A DNA stretch of 64,000 nt from Chitinophaga niabensis. Lineage in GTDB: Bacteria > Bacteroidota > Bacteroidia > Chitinophagales > Chitinophagaceae. A model generated the notes under the pieces. It did not search any database. It was not told the origin of the DNA and was given only the letters and a program-made list of their open reading frames with translations. The DNA is taken from the NCBI RefSeq assembly GCF_900129465.1, contig NZ_FSRA01000002.1:2542001-2606000 (forward strand), read 5' to 3'. Below, one piece after another: positions 36,160-43,908 of the stretch. The position numbers were made by a program, and so were the translations under genes. The stretch's first letter is position 1. Every line of letters begins with the position of its first letter.

Positions 36160-37399
36160 TCTTCAGCGCAATGACGGTTTTCCCATTGTTGTTGATGATC
36201 AGCTTTTCTCCTGCTGCAAATATCACTTCAAAGTCTTCCTGGCCTTCCAGGAAGAAATGCGTTTCGTCAACGGCGCAAAGTACAGACTGTGGCCCTCTGT
36301 GTGGGGCCGCTATCAGCTTTCCATCTTCAAGCCTTACCTCTACCACAAGGCCACGTTCTTTGGCTTCATAAGTACCCACATACTTTTGAAGAACCGTGGT
36401 ATTCAATATAATTTCTTTCTTTTTGCCGGGTAGCTGATATGGCTGATGATAAAGTATGGCGAATATCTTACGCGTCATCGTTTCTAAAAGCGGGGTTTCT
36501 GTATTGCTCAGCATTACAATGCAGATATTGTCTGAAGGTACCCTGGCAAAATTGCTTCTGAAGCCCCAGATGCCGCCGCTATGTGATACCACCTTATGCC
36601 CGTAAACGGTATCAATGATCCAGCCATAACCATAATTCCCTTTGAAGGGAATATAGGCTGGTTCCATCATGCTTGTTTGCGTTTGTAGTGATTGGTGCCA
36701 TTTGTAGAGGTCACCCACGGTGGAATAGATAGAACCTGCTGCAAAAGATACGGATGGATCTACCGATGGAAAATCACTGGATGCTTTTAAGGGAGCATTC
36801 AGCCGCACAAAATCAAAACCGGAATCATGCATGCCATCAGGCTCGAAAAGATATTTTCTTAAGGCCTGTTCGTAAGTCATACCAGTTACCTTCTGAATGA
36901 TATAGCCTAACAGCATATACCCGGAATTACTATAGTTCCAGCTGGTACCGGGTGAAAAATCAAGGGATTTGTCTTTGAAGAGCGCCAGCATTTGTTCCTC
37001 TGTAGCCGGCTGTCCGGCTGCTGTTTCCATGAACTCACGGTTCATGGTATAATTATAGATGCCGGAAGTATGTGTTAACAGGTGCCGGATAGTAATACTA
37101 TCTCCCCTGGGATAATCAGGATAGTATTTACTCAGTTTATCCTCTAACGATAACCTGCCTCTTTCCGCAAGTTTTAAGATCGCAGTAGCCGTAAATGTTT
37201 TAGTAACGGAAGCGATCTGGTAGATCGTATTCTCCTGGTTGCCATAACCTTTCTTTAGCAGAACGGTTCCTCCGCGGGCAACGAGTACCGTACCGCGAAA
37301 GTCTTTATAAGCAGCCATAAGGGTATCTATTTCTGCCGGAATGTGCTGTGCCGTTGCGGCGCTCCAGGTAAGCAGGAAAAGGAAGAGGATACGTTTCAT
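36152..37399 (-). CDS. Serine hydrolase, class C beta-lactamase-like, secreted
   Basis: 415 residues from ATG 37399 (signal peptide ending ATAQ); a longer frame upstream lacks one. The S-x-x-K motif is in IASVTKTFTA (about residue 75), Y-x-N in WNYSNSGY (about 160) and the third motif region is HSGGIWG. Such enzymes include D-Ala peptidases, esterases and beta-lactamases; the substrate cannot be told. A C-terminal domain of about 90 residues (YVGTYEAKERGLV) is common in this group. Confidence 0.9.
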   Translation of the reverse strand: MKRILFLFLLTWSAATAQHIPAEIDTLMAAYKDFRGTVLVARGGTVLLKKGYGNQENTIYQIASVTKTFTATAILKLAERGRLSLEDKLSKYYPDYPRGDSITIRHLLTHTSGIYNYTMNREFMETAAGQPATEEQMLALFKDKSLDFSPGTSWNYSNSGYMLLGYIIQKVTGMTYEQALRKYLFEPDGMHDSGFDFVRLNAPLKASSDFPSVDPSVSFAAGSIYSTVGDLYKWHQSLQTQTSMMEPAYIPFKGNYGYGWIIDTVYGHKVVSHSGGIWGFRSNFARVPSDNICIVMLSNTETPLLETMTRKIFAILYHQPYQLPGKKKEIILNTTVLQKYVGTYEAKERGLVVEVRLEDGKLIAAPHRGPQSVLCAVDETHFFLEGQEDFEVIFAAGEKLIINNNGKTVIALKIN

Positions 37400-37535
37400 A
37401 GGATAAATATGACCATTAAAAGCATAGGTCTGAACCAAATGTGATAAGTACAGCGGAAAATGTGATGGGATTCTTCAATGGAGGTGTAAAAACAGCATTA
37501 AATTACTACATTGGGGCTATAAAATAATTAACCCA

Positions 37536-38828
37536 ATGAAAAGAATCCTTATACTCTTGTGCCTGATCTCCCAGGTAACATTTGCACAAACTTTGGAAGA
37601 AGTTACCACAGAAGGCGCAACAACAACTAAAACCGTAGAATTTCAGAACACCGCTGCTTTTAGGATCAAAGGAAATTTGGGAAGCCCTGCCTATGGCCTC
37701 CTGGATCAGACAGTGAATAGTGGCCCTGTCTGGCGTTTTGGGAATGCCGACAATATAAATGGCTATGGGAACTTTGATATCTTCAATGAAAGTGCTCAGA
37801 TCGTCGGTTTAAGAATTACAGGCACAGGAAATGCAGGGATTGGAACAGGAACGCCCAGTTCCTATTACCATGGAGGAAATAACAAGGTGCTGGAGATATT
37901 TAATATTAATCAGGTTACCAATTCACAATCTCATCTTATTTTAAGTACAGGATCATTATTGGCGGGTTCTGTGGGAAGTATTTCCTGGATGTCGCCCCGT
38001 ACACCAGGTAATACAGGCGTTGCATACATAGGAGCTATTATGCCTCATGATGTCACTTACCACGCATCTGGTGAGTTAGTATTTGCGACAGCAGACCAGG
38101 GCATTCCATCAGTAAAGATGCGCCTGATGGCAAATGGTCATCTCGGAATAGGAACACAAACCCCCACGCACAGATTACACGTAGTAGGCGGTGGCGGCAT
38201 CATGGCTACGGACGGCCCGCTTAATGCATATACTTCACAGGGAGTGCCTGATCCTAATATTAATGATCCCAACACCAGCTTATTAGGAGCAAACGGATTA
38301 ATGAGCAACAATGGTGAATTCTATTACTGGAGAGCTTTCTGGGGCCAGTCAATAGACCTCAGGGCAGGAGGTATCCCGGATGCCAACAGGAACATTTTCC
38401 GCGTAAGGCGTTTCGATAGCGGTAGTAACTGGACGGAACTGTTCCGTGTAAACGAAAACGGCAACGTAGGAATTGGCACCACGCACAATGACCCAAATTA
38501 TAAATTAATCGTCAACGGCACCATCGCATCTCACAAAGTAAAAGTAACCCAGGAGGCCTGGGCAGATTTCGTGTTTGAAGACCACTACATTCTGCCCACA
38601 TTGCAGTCCGTAGAAACCCATATCAAAACCCATAAACATTTACCCGGTATTCCTTCAGCAGGTGAGATCGCAGAAAAAGGAATGGACATCGGAGATATGC
38701 AGCAGAAGCAAATGCAGAAAATAGAAGAACTCACATTGTATGTAATAGAACTGAATAAAAAACTGGCCGCTCAGCAGGAAGTGATTTCACAACTGGAGAA
38801 AGCACTAAAATTGCCAAAAAAGCAGTAA
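37536..38828 (+). CDS. Secreted tail-fibre-like protein with C-terminal coiled coil
   Basis: 430 residues with a signal peptide (MKRILILLCLISQVTFAQ). Repeats of the form GNAGIGTGTP and GHLGIGTQTP are short beta-structured elements as in phage tail fibres. The C-terminal ~90 residues (WADFVFEDHYILPTLQSVET, HKHLPGIPSAGEIAEKG, KIEELTLYVIELNKKL) form the conserved intramolecular-chaperone-like block seen at the end of many Bacteroidota cell-surface proteins. Function unknown, presumably a surface adhesin or scaffold. Confidence 0.8.
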   Translation: MKRILILLCLISQVTFAQTLEEVTTEGATTTKTVEFQNTAAFRIKGNLGSPAYGLLDQTVNSGPVWRFGNADNINGYGNFDIFNESAQIVGLRITGTGNAGIGTGTPSSYYHGGNNKVLEIFNINQVTNSQSHLILSTGSLLAGSVGSISWMSPRTPGNTGVAYIGAIMPHDVTYHASGELVFATADQGIPSVKMRLMANGHLGIGTQTPTHRLHVVGGGGIMATDGPLNAYTSQGVPDPNINDPNTSLLGANGLMSNNGEFYYWRAFWGQSIDLRAGGIPDANRNIFRVRRFDSGSNWTELFRVNENGNVGIGTTHNDPNYKLIVNGTIASHKVKVTQEAWADFVFEDHYILPTLQSVETHIKTHKHLPGIPSAGEIAEKGMDIGDMQQKQMQKIEELTLYVIELNKKLAAQQEVISQLEKALKLPKKQ

Positions 38829-38864
38829 TTTCCGGGATAACCTCCTTATAAAACCACCAAATAA

Positions 38865-39404
38865 ATGAGCATCCTTATCACGGCCTTCACTATCCTCATC
38901 GGCATCATCCTGCTGTTACTGATCATTGCACTGTTCATCAAAAAGGAATACACCATTGAACAGGCTATTGTTATCAACAAGCCCAAAGCATTGGTGTACG
39001 ACTATCTGCGGCTGCTTCGTAACCACGATAACTTTGTCAAATGGTCAATGATAGATCCCAACATGAAAAAGGAATACACGGGAACAGATGGTACTGTCGG
39101 TTTTGTATCTGCATGGGACAGTACAAATAAGCAGGTAGGAAAAGGAGAACAGGAGGTCATTAAAATGGCAGAAGGAGAGAAGATAGATTATGAACTGCGT
39201 TTTATCCGTCCTTTTGAAGGAATATCTTATGCCTCCATTGCCACTGTTGCAGTAGGAGAACAGCAAACCAGGGTAATATGGGTCTTTAACGGTAAGATGA
39301 AGTACCCTATGAACCTGATGCTCCTGTTCATGAACCTGGAGAAGATGCTGGCAAAAGACCTGGATGAAGGACTCGTAACGCTGAAAAATATCCTGGAAAA
39401 ATGA
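38865..39404 (+). CDS. Membrane-anchored SRPBCC family protein
   Basis: 179 residues. One N-terminal transmembrane helix (about 4-26) is followed by a polyketide-cyclase-like domain (IVINKPKALVYDYLRLLRNHDNFVKW). The final helix (MNLEKMLAKDLDEGLVTLKNIL) is typical. Stop and the next start overlap by four bases (ATGA), so translation is coupled. Ligand unknown. Confidence 0.82.
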   Translation: MSILITAFTILIGIILLLLIIALFIKKEYTIEQAIVINKPKALVYDYLRLLRNHDNFVKWSMIDPNMKKEYTGTDGTVGFVSAWDSTNKQVGKGEQEVIKMAEGEKIDYELRFIRPFEGISYASIATVAVGEQQTRVIWVFNGKMKYPMNLMLLFMNLEKMLAKDLDEGLVTLKNILEK

Positions 39405-39814
39405 CACCAATTCAGAAACTACAGCCTTTCATTGGCACCTGGAAAACAGAGGGGCAGATGAGGACCGGTGAAAAAATTACGGGTACCGATATTTATGAAT
39501 GGTTCCCCGGCGGCCACTTCATCATGCACAAGGTAGATGTGTTCATGGGCAGCCAGAAAAAAATAGGCCTCGAAATGTTTAGTTACGATGCCGCCACCGG
39601 TAAATATCCCATGCGTTCCTATGATAATGACGGAAATACCACTGTACTCCAGGCCACAGAACACAAGGGCGCCTGGACCTTCACCGGGGAAACAGTACGC
39701 GGCACCTTTTCCTTCAGCGAAGGGGGAAATGTGATCACCGGCACCTGGGAAGGTTCGGAGAATGGAAAGGACTGGGCACCCATCATGGACATGAAACTCA
39801 GCAAAATATCGTAA
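39401..39814 (+). CDS. DUF1579-like small protein
   Basis: 137 residues, no signal peptide. PFIGTWKTEGQM at the start and repeated WTFTGETVRGTFSFSEGG strands suggest a lipocalin-like beta-barrel as in DUF1579 proteins. It overlaps the previous gene by 4 bases. No function can be given. Confidence 0.7.
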   Translation: MTPIQKLQPFIGTWKTEGQMRTGEKITGTDIYEWFPGGHFIMHKVDVFMGSQKKIGLEMFSYDAATGKYPMRSYDNDGNTTVLQATEHKGAWTFTGETVRGTFSFSEGGNVITGTWEGSENGKDWAPIMDMKLSKIS

Positions 39815-39823
39815 CTTTACCCC

Positions 39824-40207
39824 GTGAAGAAACTGCTCACCATATGTTTTGCCGTTCTGTACACGCTGATAACCAGCGGGTTCACGGTAAATATGCACTA
39901 TTGCATGGGTGAGCTGGCTGCCGTAGATCTACACGACACCCATAGCGATGCCTGCCCGAAATGCGGCATGGACGTGAAAGGGGATTGCTGTAAGGACGAA
40001 GCCAAATTCGTGAAGCTGGATAACTCCCACCAGGCAGCAAAAGCCTTTGTGGAGCTTTCCGCCACTGTTTCCCTGCTTCCGGCTGTTATGCAACCCATAT
40101 GGCTGGCACCTGTTGCTGAAACAGTGATCTTAACTCCCCGGGCGCATGGTCCACCCATCACCCCATCTACACCACTCTACATGAGCAACTGTATTTTCCT
40201 GATCTGA
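39824..40207 (+). CDS. HYC_CC_PP family protein
   Basis: 127 residues starting GTG at 39824. A signal peptide or anchor (1-20) precedes the three motifs that name the family: HYC (residues 25-27, MHYCMGEL), CC (DCCKDE) and PP (HGPPI). A CPKCG pair lies between them. The Cys/His content suggests metal binding. It directly precedes an HMA protein, an outer-membrane protein and an HMA-AraC regulator. The family has no settled function. TAACTTTA ends 4 bases before the GTG, so the transcript may be leaderless. Confidence 0.82.
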   Translation: MKKLLTICFAVLYTLITSGFTVNMHYCMGELAAVDLHDTHSDACPKCGMDVKGDCCKDEAKFVKLDNSHQAAKAFVELSATVSLLPAVMQPIWLAPVAETVILTPRAHGPPITPSTPLYMSNCIFLI

Positions 40208-40262
40208 TATAAATACCCGTCTAACAGGTATTTATTTAATCATTTCATTTAATACAACCATC

Positions 40263-40808
40263 ATGAAAACAATACTCATAGCCCTCGCGCTGATAGGTGT
40301 ACAATTCACCGCATCCGCTCAATATAAGAAAGCATCTTTACAGGCTGCCGGTCTTACCTGCGCCATGTGTTCCAACGCTACTTTCAAAGCACTGAAAACA
40401 TTACCCTTTATAGACAAGATCGATACCGATCTGAACAACACTACCTTCATTCTGTATTTCAAACCCAACAGCAATGTGAACCTCGATCAGATCAAGGGAA
40501 AAGTGGAAGGCGCCGGTTTCTCAGTAGCCAAACTGATCGTTACTGCTAACTTCGATAAGATTAAAGTGGAAAACGATACGCACATTCCTTTTGCCGGTCA
40601 AACACTGCACTTCATGAACGTAAAACCTCAAACCTTGCAGGGAGATAAGGACATTACCGTGATCGATAAGGATTTCGTGTCCGGCAAAGCGTTTAAGCAA
40701 TATAGCACCCAGACTAAAATGAGCTGTTATAAAACCGGTATCATGGAAAGCTGCTGCAAGCCTGAAAGTGGAGTTGCAGGTAAAAGAGTGTATCACGTAA
40801 CCATTTAA
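40263..40808 (+). CDS. Secreted heavy-metal-associated (HMA) domain protein
   Basis: 181 residues. A signal peptide (1-20, FTASAQ) is followed by an HMA domain with CxxC at Cys33 and Cys36 (GLTCAMCSNA). A C-terminal part has more cysteines (KMSCYKTGIMESCCKPE). HMA domains bind Cu+ or other soft metals. Location outside the cytoplasm sets it apart from cytosolic copper chaperones. It is the second gene of the metal cluster. Confidence 0.85.
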   Translation: MKTILIALALIGVQFTASAQYKKASLQAAGLTCAMCSNATFKALKTLPFIDKIDTDLNNTTFILYFKPNSNVNLDQIKGKVEGAGFSVAKLIVTANFDKIKVENDTHIPFAGQTLHFMNVKPQTLQGDKDITVIDKDFVSGKAFKQYSTQTKMSCYKTGIMESCCKPESGVAGKRVYHVTI

Positions 40809-40819
40809 CCCTGCCTTCC

Positions 40820-41686
40820 ATGAAGAAATATATAATACTGCTGGCATTCGTCAGCATCAACCTGGTTGCGCAGGCACAGGAACTGTATGTGAATACAGAG
40901 CCTGCCAGTAATATGCCTGCCAATTCCATGGGCATCCGCCTCACCAATAAGTTCTTCAACATGAAGTTCGAAGGCCATACCGGTATGCGCTTTGAACCGG
41001 AAGTAATGTTCGGTATCTCTAAGGACCTGATGGTGCATGGGATAGGATACTTTTCCAATAACATGCAGGAAGATATCCGTTTTGAAGGAGGAAGTTTTTA
41101 CGCCAAGTACCGCTTTCTCTCCAAAGACGACCTCCATTCCCATTTCAGGATGGCTGCCTATGCAAAAGGTTCCCTGATCGATAATCCATATTACCCGGTA
41201 CTAAATGCCGGGCACGACCATAGTGGCAGGAACTATGAGAATGAAGAACTGGACCTTGAAGGAATGACTTCCGGTGCAGGGGCTGGTATCATTGCTACGC
41301 AGCTCATTCACAAACTCGCTATTTCCGGTATCGTAGGGTACAACCGCCATATGAAGAATCTCAAGAACGAGTTGCCATCCAACGTCTCCCGCAGTATGGT
41401 GAATTACAGTCTTTCTGCCGGGTACCTGTTATTGCCGGTGAAGTACAAGAGCTATGAGCAAACGAACCTGAACCTTTACGTGGAATTCCTTGGTAAATCC
41501 AATATCGATCAATACCGGGCAGGTTATTATGTGGATGTGGCCCCGGCAATCCAGTTCATCTTTAACAGCACTACGCGGCTGGACCTTTCCTACCGCACAC
41601 AGCTGTTCGGAGATATGGCACGTAATATGGATAAGAGTTTCCTGATCAGGTTAGAACACAATATCTTCAATCTTAGAAATAAATAG
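40820..41686 (+). CDS. Outer membrane beta-barrel protein of the metal cluster
   Basis: 288 residues, signal peptide to about residue 19 (VAQAQ). The rest is a series of amphipathic strands ending LIRLEHNIFNLRNK. A short His-containing loop (AGHDHSGRN) sits near residue 135. It starts 11 bases after the HMA gene and ends 1 base before the AraC gene start, so the three are one transcript. The barrel may move or sense metal; that is inference from position. Confidence 0.75.
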   Translation: MKKYIILLAFVSINLVAQAQELYVNTEPASNMPANSMGIRLTNKFFNMKFEGHTGMRFEPEVMFGISKDLMVHGIGYFSNNMQEDIRFEGGSFYAKYRFLSKDDLHSHFRMAAYAKGSLIDNPYYPVLNAGHDHSGRNYENEELDLEGMTSGAGAGIIATQLIHKLAISGIVGYNRHMKNLKNELPSNVSRSMVNYSLSAGYLLLPVKYKSYEQTNLNLYVEFLGKSNIDQYRAGYYVDVAPAIQFIFNSTTRLDLSYRTQLFGDMARNMDKSFLIRLEHNIFNLRNK

Positions 41687-41687
41687 G

Positions 41688-42260
41688 ATGAAAAGTACTG
41701 TATTGCATATTAAAAATATGGTTTGCCCGCGCTGTATCAAAGCCGTGCGGCAGGTGCTGGAGCAGGAAGGGAAAGATGTGGTGGAAGTGAGCCTGGGTAG
41801 CGCCACTGTAAAAGGTACGCTCAGTGCAACGCAAACAGAAGGGATCGCAAAAGCCTTACAGGAAGAAGGATTTGTATTGCTGGACGATCGTAAACACCAG
41901 ATAGTGGAAGGCATCAAAAATTTCATCGTGGAAACCGTACACTACGGTGAACTGGATGAGCTGAATGAGAACTTTTCCACGCTGTTGTCCCAACGCCTGC
42001 AAAAGGACTACCACCTGCTCAGCAAACTATTCTCTGAAGTAGAAGGTACTACCATCGAGCAGTTTATCATTCAGCAGAAGATAGAACGGGTAAAAGAACT
42101 CCTGGCGTATAATGAATTAACGCTGAGTGAAATTGCCTATAAGATGGGATACAGCAGCGTAGCCCATTTATCCGGGCAGTTTAAAAAGGTAACAGGGCTT
42201 ACTCCCAGCCAGTTTAAACAGCTGAAAGAAGATAAACGAAAATCACTGGATACGATTTAG
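41688..42260 (+). CDS. AraC-type regulator with N-terminal HMA metal-binding domain
   Basis: 190 residues. The first ~70 form an HMA-like fold with CxxC at Cys13 and Cys16 (MVCPRCIKAV). The C-terminal ~100 are an AraC DNA-binding domain (SEIAYKMGYSSVAHLSGQFK and TGLTPSQFKQL). A metal site joined to a DNA-binding domain suggests direct metal sensing. It closes the cluster of HYC_CC_PP, HMA and barrel genes and probably controls it. Confidence 0.85.
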   Translation: MKSTVLHIKNMVCPRCIKAVRQVLEQEGKDVVEVSLGSATVKGTLSATQTEGIAKALQEEGFVLLDDRKHQIVEGIKNFIVETVHYGELDELNENFSTLLSQRLQKDYHLLSKLFSEVEGTTIEQFIIQQKIERVKELLAYNELTLSEIAYKMGYSSVAHLSGQFKKVTGLTPSQFKQLKEDKRKSLDTI

Positions 42261-42360
42261 GCAAGGGGATAAGAGCAAGACTTCCTGGATTTTCTTTTTA
42301 CAAAAGGCAAATCCTCCCGGATTTATCCTTTACAAAAAATCTATCGTTACAAAATAAAAA

Positions 42361-42390
42361 CCCCCTGATGCTGGATCAGGGGGCTTTTTT
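42361..42390. terminator. Bidirectional terminator
   Basis: CCCCCTGAT (42361-42369) pairs perfectly with ATCAGGGGG (42375-42383), then CTTTTTT. On the minus strand the stem is followed by TTTTTATTTT. It ends the metal cluster and the convergent SusD gene. Confidence 0.92.
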
Positions 42391-42482
42391 ATTTGAGGGG
42401 GAACAGATATCATTTATTTGAAAGGGAACAGATATCATTTATTGAGGGAATGAATATCATTTATTTGAGAGGAACATGTTCC
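42388..42482. repeat. Imperfect tandem repeats, four units of 22-25 bp
   Basis: Units at 42388-42412, 42413-42437, 42438-42459 and 42460-42482 share the form TTTATTTGA-GGGAACAGATATCA. Units 1 and 2 differ at two positions. The last contains the palindrome GGAACATGTTCC (42471-42482). It lies between convergent genes, beside their terminator. There is no coding sense. Confidence 0.85.
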
Positions 42483-42507
42483 TTTTATTTAACAGACCCA
42501 ACCTTCT

Positions 42508-43899
42508 TTACTTATCCCACCATAACCTTCCATACAAATTGTCCCCACCCGGGAACTGCCGCTTCACCGCATCCTCATAATGTGTCTTATTATTAAACAC
42601 CTCATCCTGCGGATATCCCTGCCTTAACGGAACATCCTTACCATCCGGTTTAATCAACCCAGCCGGAAATCCCGTTCTCCTCCATTCCGCCCATGCTTCA
42701 AAACCATGCATAAACAAATGCACCCAGCGCTGATTCCCGATCTGCTCATAACCATTGGCTGCAACATACGGCATACCCGCACTGGCCATCATAGCACCAT
42801 ACCCCGTAGTATCATTATTTTTCCATTGACGAATAGAATGCTCGATCGCCATTTTGTAATTAGCTTCAGCAGCAACATCCCCATCCGGTATCCAACCCAG
42901 TTTAGCAGCTTCCGCTTTTGCAAAAAGTGCCTGCGCATAAGTTACGAGGTATACATTCGCATTCTGTTTCCTGATCTCCGCGCCCAGTAAAGAATAGGCA
43001 GTGGTGCTTAGCCCGGTTGTAGCGCCGTAAGGTAAACCCACATATTGCCCGGCGGAATTCTTATCACCATAAACAGGCAAACGCGGATCGTTCACGGGTT
43101 TCATTTTGCTTACGAGGCTTTCACTCAATGCCCACCATTTACGATTCTGGTCTGTGATCTGATCATACCAGTAACTTTCATTCGCAGCTTCTGCAAGATG
43201 ACTGAAAACAAAATTATCCGCATTGGAAGTCATGATACCTGCCGTCAATGCTTTATTGAATTCTGTTTTTGCTTTCTCCGGTGCCGCAGCAGATAAACGC
43301 AGGGCCATCAGCAAACGGATGGTGTTACCGAGTTTTTTCCAACGCGTCATATTACCCTGGTAAATGATATCGTTGATGATATCTCCTGCCACGATGGATT
43401 TATCCGCCCGGTCTAACAATAAGAACAAACTGTCGTAGATCACTGACTGCGGATCGTAAGCAGGTGTTGTATTAGCACGTCCCTTTAAAGCTTCTGTATA
43501 AGGCACATCTCCCCAGCGGTCTGTAATATGCCAGAAGAAATAGGCTTTAAGGATGCTGGCCACTGCCAGCTGATTAGGGATGGGGCCTTCATTGGCGTCC
43601 ATGCTGGTAGTACGGATCACGGAATCCAGGTTCATCAGCGGGCCGTAATACATACTGTAAAAGTTAGCACTTACCTGGTTGTATAATGAAAGGTTAGGAT
43701 ATTGTGTTTCTGATAAGTATTGCGCAAAATATTCCGCCTGGGGAGATTCTCCCAGTACCGGCAGATAGAGTTCTGCATTGGCGATCAGCTGTGTACTGGA
43801 AGTTTTAGAGGGCAGGTTCGGATTCACGTTCATGTCGCCAAACTTATTACAAGCCGCTAAAAGCAAACTGATACCTATGATATAATAAAGTCTTTTCAT
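42508..43899 (-). CDS. SusD/RagB family outer membrane lipoprotein (second pair)
   Basis: 463 residues. The lipobox LLAACN is near residue 17, then DMNVNPNLPSKTSS (NxNPN block of SusD-like 2) and later the family end EAWAEWRRTGFPAGL. It is the surface lid partner of the SusC gene that ends 9 bases upstream. Length is about 50 residues shorter than the first SusD here. Confidence 0.93.
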   Translation of the reverse strand: MKRLYYIIGISLLLAACNKFGDMNVNPNLPSKTSSTQLIANAELYLPVLGESPQAEYFAQYLSETQYPNLSLYNQVSANFYSMYYGPLMNLDSVIRTTSMDANEGPIPNQLAVASILKAYFFWHITDRWGDVPYTEALKGRANTTPAYDPQSVIYDSLFLLLDRADKSIVAGDIINDIIYQGNMTRWKKLGNTIRLLMALRLSAAAPEKAKTEFNKALTAGIMTSNADNFVFSHLAEAANESYWYDQITDQNRKWWALSESLVSKMKPVNDPRLPVYGDKNSAGQYVGLPYGATTGLSTTAYSLLGAEIRKQNANVYLVTYAQALFAKAEAAKLGWIPDGDVAAEANYKMAIEHSIRQWKNNDTTGYGAMMASAGMPYVAANGYEQIGNQRWVHLFMHGFEAWAEWRRTGFPAGLIKPDGKDVPLRQGYPQDEVFNNKTHYEDAVKRQFPGGDNLYGRLWWDK

Positions 43900-43908
43900 G
43901 ATCGTTGA

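Noticed and set aside
42388..42482. Possible CRISPR array
   Set aside because: Units are contiguous without spacers, too few and imperfect; no cas genes.
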